Assembly (NCBI GenBank): GCA_910575505.1
Contig: CAJTFK010000003.1
Coordinates: 62,001 to 126,000, forward strand
Length of the DNA: 64,000 nt
Reading direction: 5' to 3'
Origin: Oscillospiraceae bacterium
GTDB lineage: Bacteria > Bacillota > Clostridia > Oscillospirales > Oscillospiraceae
Made by a program: the position numbers and the translations under genes. The notes beneath the pieces are model-generated. The model was given only the letters and a program-made list of their open reading frames with translations. It was not told the DNA's origin and did not search any database. How positions within the stretch are numbered: position 1 is the first letter of the stretch; each line of letters begins with the position of its first letter. Shown in pieces: positions 57,181-64,000 of the stretch.

Positions 57181-57360
57181 TCATTTATTCCTATAATCAA
57201 CGCCTCTTTCTGTAAAATCCCGGTGCAGAAGCCACCTCAGATAACCAGACCGGGTGCGCAGGGTTTCATACGCCAGCCGGGTCAGATGTTCATGGTCCTG
57301 CTCGGTCATGGTCACGCAGACGCGTTTGCTTTTTTGCTTTCTCTGCTTACTGTCAGCCAT
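57181..57360 (-). CDS. Small RHH-like DNA-binding protein
   Basis: The 59-residue basic protein MADSKQRKQKSKRVCVTMT continues EQDHEHLTRLAYETLRTRSG, a ribbon-helix-helix-like strand and two helices, as in plasmid copy or relaxosome proteins. It is divergent from an XRE gene and has a strong promoter with a palindrome in the spacer (57405-57433). The exact start (57360 or a GTG at 57372) is uncertain. Together they look like a small self-controlled switch or plasmid remnant. Confidence 0.62.
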   Translation of the reverse strand: MADSKQRKQKSKRVCVTMTEQDHEHLTRLAYETLRTRSGYLRWLLHRDFTERGVDYRNK

Positions 57361-57404
57361 ATCACTCAGCACTCCCCGCCTAAGATTGAATAAGATGCTT
57401 TTAG

Positions 57405-57433
57405 TATACCTGAACTTGTTCAGGAAGTCAATA
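57405..57433 (-). promoter_or_regulatory. Promoter with palindromic operator (XRE switch 2)
   Basis: On the minus strand TTGACT (57433-57428) and TATACT (57410-57405) flank a 17-bp spacer that contains the perfect palindrome CCTGAACTTGTTCAGG (57411-57426). It drives the RHH-like gene, and the operator is probably bound by the divergent XRE protein. Confidence 0.82.
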
Positions 57434-57483
57434 CCTGAATATTTTCATGCTCCGATTATCATATTCACCAGGAAGGAACCATA

Positions 57484-57702
57484 ATGGAACATACAGAAAG
57501 AATCCTGAACATCCTGAAGGAGAGGAACATTGTTCCAAACCATGTAGCGACTGCCATTGGAATTTCGGACAGCCTGTTCAGCAAATGGCGGACAAAGCCC
57601 TCGTCAAAAGTTTCCTCCGAAATCCTTGTCGCAATCGCTGATTACCTGGACTGCTCTGTGGACTATCTCCTGGGCCGGACAGAGGACCCTGAACTCAAAT
57701 AG
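57484..57702 (+). CDS. Small XRE-family regulator
   Basis: The 72-residue Cro/C1-type helix-turn-helix protein has NHVATAIGISDSLFSKWR (turn and recognition helix, about residues 20-36) and IADYLDCSVDYLLGRTE, the usual C-terminal signature. GGAAGGAACCATA precedes the ATG. It is divergent from the RHH-like gene and probably controls both through the CCTGAAC/GTTCAGG palindrome. Confidence 0.9.
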   Translation: MEHTERILNILKERNIVPNHVATAIGISDSLFSKWRTKPSSKVSSEILVAIADYLDCSVDYLLGRTEDPELK

Positions 57703-57732
57703 CAGCGGAACCCAAAAGAGAACAGGCATTTC

Positions 57733-58284
57733 ATGAACGACTGGATACAGCGAAAACCCCTGCGGCTGCAAGGGTACGATTACAGCAGGCCGGGATATTA
57801 TTTTGTGACGGTCTGCACCGCTCTGCGCGGACAGGATATTCTATCCACCATTCATGCAGGGGACGGGCTCTGTCCCGCCCCGCCCAACGAATCTGCCGGC
57901 CCCACTCCGGAATCCGCCGGATTTTCTCCCGTCGTCGAACTGACGCCCATCGGTCGGGTGGTGGGGGAATCCATTCGCGGAATTCCTCAGCGATACGCCG
58001 GAGTGACTGTCGACTCTCATTGCATCATGCCGGACCATGTGCACCTCATTATTCATTTGAGCTCTGTTGCCGCCTGTGAGACGGGGCGGGACAGAGCCCG
58101 CCCCCTACAACGCATCATTGGAGCCATGAAGTCCTATACAGACCGGCGGTACCGGCTTTCAGAGCCTGCTGAGACAAAATTATGGCAAGTCAGTTTCTAC
58201 GACCATATCATCCGAAGCGAAAGCGACCTGCGAAACACCCGCGAATACATCCAAAACAACCCGCGGAAATGGATTTTAAATTGA
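57733..58284 (+). CDS. REP-associated tyrosine transposase (RAYT), intact
   Basis: This 183-residue single-strand transposase of the HUH/Y1 superfamily has the HUH motif in MPDHVHLIIH (about residue 97), an N-terminal LRLQGYDYSRPGYYFVT, and the nucleophile Tyr in SFYDHIIRSESDL (about residue 156), ending EYIQNNPRKWILN. RAYTs process REP palindromes rather than mobilise a classic IS. Residues about 40-50 and 117-124 are encoded by GGGACAGAGCCC palindromes in opposite orientation, adding a loop of about 35 residues after QDILSTIH. It lies between topoisomerase genes with degraded relatives on both sides. Confidence 0.9.
   Translation: MNDWIQRKPLRLQGYDYSRPGYYFVTVCTALRGQDILSTIHAGDGLCPAPPNESAGPTPESAGFSPVVELTPIGRVVGESIRGIPQRYAGVTVDSHCIMPDHVHLIIHLSSVAACETGRDRARPLQRIIGAMKSYTDRRYRLSEPAETKLWQVSFYDHIIRSESDLRNTREYIQNNPRKWILN
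57853..57881. repeat. GGGCTCTGTCCC palindrome, copy 5, inside RAYT
   Basis: CATGCAGGGGACGGGCTCTG is followed by TCCCGCCCC. It is in frame within the transposase gene and matches the outer bases of copy 4 at 49262. Confidence 0.8.
58083..58104. repeat. GGGACAGAGCCC palindrome, copy 6, inside RAYT
   Basis: Arms GGGGCGGG/CCCGCCCC around ACAGAG, followed by CCTACAACGCAT. It is opposite in orientation to copy 5, so the two form a BIME-like pair around part of the gene. Confidence 0.8.
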
Positions 58285-58301
58285 GCTGAGGAATAAGTAG
58301 T

Positions 58302-58385
58302 ATGCCAAAGAAGAAAACACCCGACGCCGGAAAGCCCAATTTCCCCGGCAAGATTTCCGGCGATATACAGGAGACCCTGAAATGA
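58302..58385 (+). pseudogene. Duplicated 5' fragment of the topoisomerase A-subunit gene
   Basis: The 27-residue frame MPKKKTPDAGKPNFPGK... repeats the true start at 58993 (MPKKKTPETGKPKAGN), including the upstream RAYT end and ribosome region (GGAATAAGTAGT versus GGAATAGACAGT). The frame then departs and stops. It marks an old junction between RAYT and the topoisomerase gene that was duplicated. Confidence 0.8.
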
Positions 58386-58504
58386 AAAACGCGCTCTGCA
58401 TTCTGGCGGCGTCCATCCTGGTCTCCGCCCTGGCCCTGTGCTGGGCCGTCAAAACCGCCGTCCCGGACGCCCTGGACGCTCCGGACGGGGCCCCGCAGGA
58501 GTGA
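58382..58504 (+). CDS. Tiny membrane protein (40 aa)
   Basis: MKNALCILAASILVSALALC is one transmembrane helix, followed by a short acidic tail ending PDGAPQE. It overlaps the stop of the topoisomerase fragment (ATGA), and 12 bases separate it from the next gene. GGAG-like sequence in CAGGAGACC lies nine bases upstream. It is small, but placement and hydrophobicity favour a real gene. No function is known. Confidence 0.5.
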   Translation: MKNALCILAASILVSALALCWAVKTAVPDALDAPDGAPQE

Positions 58505-58516
58505 GGAGGCCCCGCC

Positions 58517-58786
58517 ATGGAAAAAACGGAGCTGTTCTTTCTGATCTGGGGCGGACTGTGCGCGGCGTTCTTCTTCCTGGCAGGCCTGGCTTTCCTGCTG
58601 ACGGACCTGTCCGGCCTGTTCTGCTTCTATCAGAACGGCGGCATCTACCTGCTCCGCTGGGAGAAGGCCCCCATCGCCCCGGATACGCCGGAAAACCGGC
58701 GGAAGGTCTCCCGCCGCATGGGGGCCTTTCTCCTGGCGCTGGACAGTTTGTTTGCCCTGGGACTGCTGGGGGTTGCGTTGACTTAA
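58517..58786 (+). CDS. Small two-pass membrane protein
   Basis: This 89-residue protein has helices at about residues 7-28 and 68-87 with a soluble loop containing FCFYQNGGIYLLRWEKAP. GAGGAGG precedes the ATG. No family is recognised. With the 40-residue gene it forms a two-gene unit trapped between RAYT copies, so it may be cargo of the insertion. Confidence 0.68.
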   Translation: MEKTELFFLIWGGLCAAFFFLAGLAFLLTDLSGLFCFYQNGGIYLLRWEKAPIAPDTPENRRKVSRRMGAFLLALDSLFALGLLGVALT

Positions 58787-58983
58787 CGGGACAGAGCCCG
58801 CACCCTGCAAAATATTACCGGCACCATGAAGACGGACCGGCGATATCGAAACCCGGGGATGCCTTCTGAAACAAAATTATGGCAGTTCAGCTATTATGAC
58901 CACATCATCCGCAACCGAAAAGACCTTGAAAGCACCCGCGAATACTTTTAAAACAACCCTGTGAATTGGATTTTAAGTAAGGA
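58787..58983 (+). pseudogene. RAYT C-terminal fragment with palindrome (copy 3)
   Basis: It begins with palindrome copy 7 (CGGGACAGAGCCCG), then the RAYT C-terminus in broken frame: MKTDRRYR-, AETKLWQ- and SYYDHIIRNRKDLESTREY-like segments, ending in a stop inside the Asn-Asn-Pro motif. It runs up to ten bases before the topoisomerase A-subunit start, supplying its leader. Confidence 0.85.
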
Positions 58984-58992
58984 ATAGACAGT

Positions 58993-61260
58993 ATGCCGAA
59001 AAAGAAAACACCCGAAACCGGAAAGCCCAAAGCCGGAAACCCCAACGTCATGGGCCTCCACGCCGCGGTGGTGGAGCAGCCCATCACCGACACCCTGGAG
59101 ACCAACTACATGCCCTACGCCATGTCGGTCATCGTCTCCCGGGCCATTCCGGAGATTGACGGCTTCAAGCCCTCCCACCGCAAGCTCCTCTACACCATGT
59201 ACACCATGGGCCTTCTGACCAAGCCCCGCACCAAGTCCGCCAACATCGTGGGCCAGACCATGAAGCTGAACCCCCACGGCGACACGGCGATTTATGACAC
59301 CATGGTCCGCCTTTCCCGGAGCTACGGGGCTCTGCTGACCCCCTTTGTGGACTCCAAGGGCAACTTCGGCAAGCACTATTCCCGGGACATGGCCTGGGCC
59401 GCCCCCCGGTACACCGAAGCCAGGCTGACCCCCATCTGCCAGGAGATCTTCCGGGACATTGACAGCGACACGGTGGACTTCGTGGACAACTACGACAACA
59501 CCATGAAGGAGCCCGTCCTGCTGCCCACCACGTTTCCCAACATCCTGGTGTCCGCCAACAGCGGCATTGCCGTGGGCATGGCCTCTCAGTTCTGCGGATT
59601 CAACCTGCGGGAGGTCTGCGAGACCACGGCGGCCTATCTGAAAAATCCGGACTGCAACCTGACGGACACCCTGCTGGGGCCGGACTTCCCCACCGGCGGC
59701 GAGCTCATCTGCGACCCGGACGCCCTGCGGGAGATTTACAGCACCGGCCGGGGCAGCGTGAAGGTCCGGGCCAAATGGCGCTATGTCAAAGAGGAAAACC
59801 TCATCGAGATTTATGAGATTCCCTATTCCACCTCCACCGAGGCCATTCTGGACAAGGTGGCGGAGCTCATCAAGGCGGGCAAGGCCCGGGAGATCGCCGA
59901 CATGCGGGACGAGACGGACCTCTCCGGCCTCAAGCTCACCATTGACCTCAAGCGGGGAGCGGACCCGGAGAAGCTCATGGCGCGGCTGTTCCGGCAGACC
60001 CCCCTGGAGGACGCCTTTTCCTGCAACTTCAACGTCCTCATCGCCGGACAGCCCCGGGTGCTGGGGGTCCGGCAGATTCTGGAGGAGTGGACCGCCTGGC
60101 GCACCGAGTCCGTCCGGCGGCGGGTGTTCTTCGTCCTGGGGAAGCGGAAGGAAAAGCTCCACCTGCTCAAGGGCCTGAAGCGCATCCTGCTGGACATTGA
60201 CAAGGCCATCCGAATCATCCGGGAGACCGGGGCGGAGTCCGAGGTGGTTCCCAACCTGATGATCGGCTTCGGCATCGACGAGGTTCAGGCGGAATATGTG
60301 GCGGAAATCCGGCTGCGGAACATCAATCAGGAATACATCCTGAAACGGGTCCAGGAGACCGAAGCCCTCCAAAACGAGATTGACGACCTGGAGGACATCC
60401 TGCAAAATCCCCGCCGGGTGAAAAAAATCATACTGGACGAGCTGAAGGAGGCAGCGAAGAAGTACGGCGAGCCCCGCCGCACCTCCATCGTCTACGCCCA
60501 CGAGCTGCCGGAGGTGACAGTGGACGAGACCCCGGCGGCCTACCCCGTCCATGTCTTCCTCTCCCGGGAGGGATATTTCAAGAAGATCACGCCTCAGAGC
60601 CTCCGGATGAGCGGGGCTCAGAAGTTCAAGGAGGGGGACGGCCTCCGCCAGAGCTTCGAGACCGACAGCTCCGCCGAGGTCATGTTCTTCACCGACCGCT
60701 GTCAGGTCTACAAGACCCGGCTGACGGAGTTCGACGACGCCAAGGCCAGCGTCCTGGGGGATTATCTCCCGGCCAAATTAGGCATGGACGCCGGGGAGAG
60801 CGTCATCTTCATGGTTCTGCCGGGGGACTATTCCGGCGGGCTGATCTTCTTCTTTGAGAACGGCAAGGCGGCCAGGGTGGAGCTGAAGGCCTATCAGACC
60901 GCCTCCAACCGCCGCAAGCTCACCGGGGCCTATTCCGACAAATCGCCGCTGAAAGCCATCATCCGGCTGGAGGAAGAACAGGAGCTGGCGGTATACTCCA
61001 CGGAGCTCCGCTGCCTGATTATTAGCACGGCGATGCTGAATCCCAAGACCACCCGCTCCACACAGGGCGTGGCGGTGCTGGCTTTGAAGCCCAAATACCA
61101 GCTGGAGACGGTCCGGCCTCTGGAGGAAACCGGCATTGCCGACCGCCGGCGCTACCGGGCCCGCTCCATTCCCGCCGCCGGGGCGCTGCTGCGGCAGGAG
61201 GACTCCGAGGAAAAACAGCTGACTCTTTCGGACGCCCCCGGCGGAGAGGAGACCACATGA
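58993..61260 (+). CDS. Type IIA topoisomerase A subunit (ParC/GyrA-like)
   Basis: This is the DNA-cleaving subunit paired with the B subunit at 54.8-56.8 kb. The 755-residue protein has the winged-helix core: MSVIVSRAIPEIDGFKPSHRK, the quinolone-determining region LNPHGDTAIYDTMVRLSR, and the catalytic Tyr in AAPRYTEARL (about residue 141). The coiled-coil and a shortened C-terminal beta-pinwheel follow; the canonical GyrA box QRRGGKG is absent, which favours a topoisomerase IV-like role. A basic start MPKKKTPETGKPK precedes the core. AAGGAAT is seven bases before the ATG. Confidence 0.92.
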   Translation: MPKKKTPETGKPKAGNPNVMGLHAAVVEQPITDTLETNYMPYAMSVIVSRAIPEIDGFKPSHRKLLYTMYTMGLLTKPRTKSANIVGQTMKLNPHGDTAIYDTMVRLSRSYGALLTPFVDSKGNFGKHYSRDMAWAAPRYTEARLTPICQEIFRDIDSDTVDFVDNYDNTMKEPVLLPTTFPNILVSANSGIAVGMASQFCGFNLREVCETTAAYLKNPDCNLTDTLLGPDFPTGGELICDPDALREIYSTGRGSVKVRAKWRYVKEENLIEIYEIPYSTSTEAILDKVAELIKAGKAREIADMRDETDLSGLKLTIDLKRGADPEKLMARLFRQTPLEDAFSCNFNVLIAGQPRVLGVRQILEEWTAWRTESVRRRVFFVLGKRKEKLHLLKGLKRILLDIDKAIRIIRETGAESEVVPNLMIGFGIDEVQAEYVAEIRLRNINQEYILKRVQETEALQNEIDDLEDILQNPRRVKKIILDELKEAAKKYGEPRRTSIVYAHELPEVTVDETPAAYPVHVFLSREGYFKKITPQSLRMSGAQKFKEGDGLRQSFETDSSAEVMFFTDRCQVYKTRLTEFDDAKASVLGDYLPAKLGMDAGESVIFMVLPGDYSGGLIFFFENGKAARVELKAYQTASNRRKLTGAYSDKSPLKAIIRLEEEQELAVYSTELRCLIISTAMLNPKTTRSTQGVAVLALKPKYQLETVRPLEETGIADRRRYRARSIPAAGALLRQEDSEEKQLTLSDAPGGEETT

Positions 61261-62114
61261 AGCGTCTGGTGAAAAGCTACGGACTCATCACCGCGGGCTG
61301 TCTGATCTACGCTCTGGGCTTTGCCTGGTTCATCGCCCCCAACCGCTTTGCCATGGGCGGCGTCACCGGCCTGTCTCAGGTGATCCACTTTTACTGCCCG
61401 CCGCTGACGGTGGGCCTGCTGACCATTGCCATGAATGTACCGCTGTTTGCGGTGGGCTGGCGAAAGCTGGGGGGCCACATGCTGGTGTCCTCTCTCTATG
61501 CCATGCTGGTCAGCTCCGCCGCCATAGACGTCTTTGCCCTTCTGTATGACTTCGGACCCATGGACCCCTTTCTGGCCTGTCTTTACGGCGGCGGGGTGAT
61601 GGGCGTGGGCAGCGGCATGATTTTCGCCCAGGGGGCCACCACCGGGGGCACGGACATCGTGGGCAGGCTGATGAAGCTGAAATGGCCCTGGCTCCCCATC
61701 GGGGATCTGCTGATGGTTCCCAATCTGCTGGTGATGCTGGTGGTGGCGGCGGCCTTCGGCACGCTGGACGCCCTGCTGTACGGCATTGTGAAAATGGTCA
61801 TCAGCTCCAAGGTGATGGATTCCATTCTCTACGGCATGGAGAACTCCCGGGTGGCCTACATCGTTTCGGACCGCTGGCGGGACATTGCCGGCAGCCTGAT
61901 GCGGTCCCAGCACCGGGGCGTCACCATCCTCCAGGGCCACGGGGCCTATACCGGCGCGGAAAAGCAGGTGCTGATGATTGCCTTCAAGCAGCGGGAGATT
62001 GTGGAGATCAAGCGGCAGATTCACGACCTGGACCCCGCCGCCTTCCTGATTGTCTGCGACGCCCACGAGGTCATGGGCCGGGGCTTCCGGCAGTACCGGA
62101 AGGATGAAATCTGA
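61257..62114 (+). CDS. YitT family membrane protein
   Basis: The 285-residue protein has five or six transmembrane segments (DUF161-type, with GFAWFIAPNRFAMGGVTGLS and MIFAQGATTGGTDIVGRL) and a C-terminal cytoplasmic DUF2179-like domain (HRGVTILQGHGAYTGAEKQ, DPAAFLIVCDAHEVMGRGF). The function is unknown; transport is suspected. The ATG overlaps the topoisomerase A stop (ATGA), so the two are translationally coupled. Confidence 0.93.
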   Translation: MKRLVKSYGLITAGCLIYALGFAWFIAPNRFAMGGVTGLSQVIHFYCPPLTVGLLTIAMNVPLFAVGWRKLGGHMLVSSLYAMLVSSAAIDVFALLYDFGPMDPFLACLYGGGVMGVGSGMIFAQGATTGGTDIVGRLMKLKWPWLPIGDLLMVPNLLVMLVVAAAFGTLDALLYGIVKMVISSKVMDSILYGMENSRVAYIVSDRWRDIAGSLMRSQHRGVTILQGHGAYTGAEKQVLMIAFKQREIVEIKRQIHDLDPAAFLIVCDAHEVMGRGFRQYRKDEI

Positions 62115-62165
62115 CCCGGCCGTCCCTGCCGCCTGGCACACAGCACAGAGAGGAGTACAGATGAT

Positions 62166-62762
62166 ATGAAGCTGGAGACTGTCAAAAAAAATCTGGAGGA
62201 CCGGGGCTATACCGTCCGGCTCTTCCCCACCGGCGCGGAGGCGGCGGACTATCTGGAAGACACCGTCGCAGGAAAGACCGTGGGCTTCGGCGGCTCCGTC
62301 ACCCTGGACGCCCTGGGGCTTTACGAGCGTCTGGGGAAGCGCTGCAAAACCATTTGGCACTGGAAATGGGAGGACGCCTCCGCCGCCCGCCGGGAGGCCC
62401 AGACCGCGGACATCTACCTGACTTCTGTCAACGCCCTGGCGGAAACGGGGGAGCTGGTGAACATCGACGGCGCTGGAAACCGGGTGGCCTCCACCCTGTT
62501 CGGCCACGAGAAGGTCTATTTTGTCATCGGACGGAACAAGCTGGCCCCCACCGTAGACGCAGCGGTCTGGCGGGCCCGGAATATCGCCTCCCCCCGGAAT
62601 GCCCGGAGGCTGGGCAGGAAAACCCCCTGCGCCGTCAAGGGGGACCGGTGCTATGACTGCAGGAGCCCGGAGCGCATCTGCCGGGGACTGGTGACCCTCT
62701 GGGGGCCCATGATGGGCATGGAGGCCGAGGTGCTGCTGATTGATGAGGACCTGGGCATGTAA
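62166..62762 (+). CDS. LUD-domain (lactate utilization-type) protein
   Basis: The 198-residue protein has the LUD fold: TVGFGGSVTLDALGLYERL, DIYLTSVNALAETGELVNID (a hallmark string), KVYFVIGRNKLAPTVDAAV, and a Cys-rich tail (CAVKGDRCYDCRSPERICRG) that could hold a metal cluster. It resembles single-domain LutC/YkgG-like clostridial proteins. AGAGGAG precedes the ATG. No LutA/LutB genes are adjacent. Confidence 0.9.
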   Translation: MKLETVKKNLEDRGYTVRLFPTGAEAADYLEDTVAGKTVGFGGSVTLDALGLYERLGKRCKTIWHWKWEDASAARREAQTADIYLTSVNALAETGELVNIDGAGNRVASTLFGHEKVYFVIGRNKLAPTVDAAVWRARNIASPRNARRLGRKTPCAVKGDRCYDCRSPERICRGLVTLWGPMMGMEAEVLLIDEDLGM

Positions 62763-62817
62763 TGCCCTTCGCCGGTCTGCCGGCATCTCATGGGAAACGG
62801 GGAAAGGAGGTCCGCCG

Positions 62818-63774
62818 ATGCGGCCAACCATCTGCTGTATGCTGCTGGCTCTGTGTCTGCTGACGGGCTGTGCGCCGCTGCTGGAACGGACCTATTCCGT
62901 ATCCGAGCCTCACAGCAGCAAGTTCTGGGAGAGCGAGGCCGCCGGCACCCTTCGTGCGGAAAACCACCAGGACATTGTCAACGACCTTCTGCTGCTCATC
63001 GGCCAGCACCGGGAGACCGCCACCCTGCGGCTCTATAACTTCGAGAGCGACCTGTCCGTGGCGGACACGCTGGAGCGGGCCGCCGCGGAGATACAGCAGG
63101 AAACCCCCATGGGGGCCTATGCCGTGGAGTATATCACGTCCTCCAGCCAGGCCCAGCGGGGCTATTATGAGGCGGCGGTCCGGATCAGCTACCGCCGCAG
63201 TCTGGAGCAGATTCAGTCCGTCGTGAACGCCACCAGCCCCGAAGCTCTGTACAGCCTTCTGGCCGCCGCCCTGGCCGATGGTCAGACAGAGCTGGCGGTG
63301 CGCATGGGCTATTGGGGAGAAGCTGGCCTGACTCGGCTGGAGGAATCCATGGCCCTTCTCCGCGAGGAGCAGGGTCTGACGGAGACGCCCGCCTGGGTGG
63401 TGAACTTCTACCCCAACGCGGAGGAACCGGGACTGGTGGAGTTCCTTCTGGACCCCCCGGAACTTCCGGAGGCAGAAACCCCGGAGAACAGCGAAAATCC
63501 GGAGGACGGACAGGAGCCTGGGGGCGGAAAAGAACCCGGGGGCGAAAAGGAACCCGGGGGCAAAAAGGAACCGGAGGGCGAAAAGGAACCGGAGGGTGAA
63601 AAGGAACCTGGGGGCGAAAAGGAGCCCGGGGGCGAAAAGGAACCGGAGGGTGAAAAGGAACCCGGGGGCGAAAAGGAGCCCGGGGGCGAAAAGGAACCGG
63701 AGGGCGAAAAGGAACCCGGGGACCGTCCCATGCCGTCAGATACCCCGGAGTCCGTGGGTCGATCAAAAATATGA
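62818..63774 (+). CDS. Lipoprotein with C-terminal KEP repeats
   Basis: The 318-residue protein has a lipoprotein signal with LLTGC (Cys about 18), a middle domain of about 200 residues (Ger-like helical/beta mix; no clear family) and a charged tail. The tail holds eleven 6-residue units such as EKEPGG and EKEPEG (18-bp DNA repeats, about 63525-63720). AAAGGAGG precedes the ATG. The repeat may be a stalk that holds the domain away from the membrane, or bind wall polymers (inference). Confidence 0.8.
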   Translation: MRPTICCMLLALCLLTGCAPLLERTYSVSEPHSSKFWESEAAGTLRAENHQDIVNDLLLLIGQHRETATLRLYNFESDLSVADTLERAAAEIQQETPMGAYAVEYITSSSQAQRGYYEAAVRISYRRSLEQIQSVVNATSPEALYSLLAAALADGQTELAVRMGYWGEAGLTRLEESMALLREEQGLTETPAWVVNFYPNAEEPGLVEFLLDPPELPEAETPENSENPEDGQEPGGGKEPGGEKEPGGKKEPEGEKEPEGEKEPGGEKEPGGEKEPEGEKEPGGEKEPGGEKEPEGEKEPGDRPMPSDTPESVGRSKI

Positions 63775-63793
63775 AAAAAATAGAGCAAACCCC

Positions 63794-63822
63794 TTGACAG
63801 GAAGGCGGAAGTCTGCTAAGAT
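63794..63822 (+). promoter_or_regulatory. Promoter of tRNA-Gly
   Basis: TTGACA and TAAGAT with a 17-bp spacer, 13 bp before the tRNA. Confidence 0.85.
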
Positions 63823-63835
63823 ACTTCTTGTTCCC

Positions 63836-63911
63836 GCGGGCATAGCTCATCTGGTAGAGCGCCACCTTGCCAAGGTGGAGGTAGCGAGTTCGAGCCTCGT
63901 TGCCCGCTCCA
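63836..63911 (+). tRNA. tRNA-Gly (anticodon GCC)
   Basis: The acceptor GCGGGCA pairs with TGCCCGC, discriminator T and encoded CCA. The anticodon loop TTGCCAA gives GCC. D-arm and GAGTTCGAGCCTC T-arm are present. Confidence 0.97.
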
Positions 63912-63917
63912 GCTCAG

Positions 63918-63957
63918 AAAAAGCCCTAAGGCTATAAAAAGCCTTAGGGCTTTTTCT
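63918..63957 (+). terminator. Rho-independent terminator of tRNA-Gly
   Basis: The stem AAAGCCCTAAGGC/GCCTTAGGGCTTT with an 8-nt loop is followed by TTCTT. Confidence 0.92.
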
Positions 63958-63963
63958 TCGCTT

Positions 63964-63998
63964 CCCCACCGGAACCGCTTCGCTGGGTTCCGGCGGGG
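63964..63998. repeat. Dispersed hairpin, second copy
   Basis: Arms CCCCACCGGAACC and GGTTCCGGCGGGG (12 of 13 pairs) around GCTTCGCTG. It resembles the hairpin at 36227-36261 in stem length, stem sequence and the loop (CGAAG or its complement). It runs to the window edge. Confidence 0.6.
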
Positions 63999-64000
63999 GA

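Overview
The window looks like chromosomal DNA of a GC-rich, spore-forming, anaerobic Clostridia member, most likely Oscillospirales/Oscillospiraceae (Dysosmobacter/Flavonifractor-like). This rests on strong AGGAGG ribosome sites, tRNAs with encoded CCA, SpoVAD, a CD1247-type zinc-ribbon protein, a GGGtGRT/NifU-like pair, a sortase-anchored surface protein and a myo-inositol catabolic cluster. The genus is an inference, not a sequence match.

Layout. 1-3.2 kb: start of a response regulator coupled to a ComEA-like HhH protein, a DacF-type D,D-carboxypeptidase, a nitroreductase and a DUF3795 protein. 3.2-5.1 kb: GGGtGRT protein and NifU-like scaffold behind a near-consensus promoter whose spacer carries a LacI-type palindrome. 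5.2-10.8 kb: iolE-iolB-iolD-(zinc ribbon)-iolG, a partial inositol pathway without iolC, iolJ, iolA, a transporter or a regulator; two MITE-like elements lie in it. 10.9-16.6 kb (minus): cysteine hydrolase, membrane protein, RlmA-like methyltransferase, MATE pump, cysteine desulfurase. 16.8-19.6 kb: overlapping operon of an unknown protein, MtaB and a YfbR-like HD protein. 19.7-29.6 kb: YcdB/SLH surface protein, Crh-like HPr, S41 protease lipoprotein, CD1247 protein, EF-P, duplicated small DNA-binding-like proteins, YqeG, SpoVAD. 29.8-36 kb: MarR/MATE pair, then an ABC ATPase, a precorrin-2 dehydrogenase and a CobA-HemD fusion carrying an in-frame 84-bp repeat array, then recR. 36-48.5 kb: a small XRE switch, rpe, thioredoxin genes, and an operon headed by a 1594-residue multidomain protein (HD, helical repeats, NadD-like nucleotidyltransferase, PRTase). 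48.7-54.5 kb: two tRNA-Ser genes and a 1561-residue VPETG surface protein with two 42-bp repeat arrays. 54.6-64 kb: a ParE/ParC-type topoisomerase pair split by three RAYT transposase copies and a small XRE/RHH switch, then YitT, an LUD-domain protein, a repeat-tailed lipoprotein and tRNA-Gly.

The most distinctive feature is the density of non-autonomous repeats: about 160-bp MITE-like elements with 3-bp TNA duplications, three of four sitting exactly on stop codons; GGGACAGAGCCC palindromes, two of them inside a RAYT transposase gene; purine-rich intergenic repeats; and in-frame minisatellites in three proteins. The best candidates for undescribed biology are the multidomain operon at 40.2-47.6 kb, the GGGtGRT/NifU-like pair with its operator, and the stop-codon MITEs.
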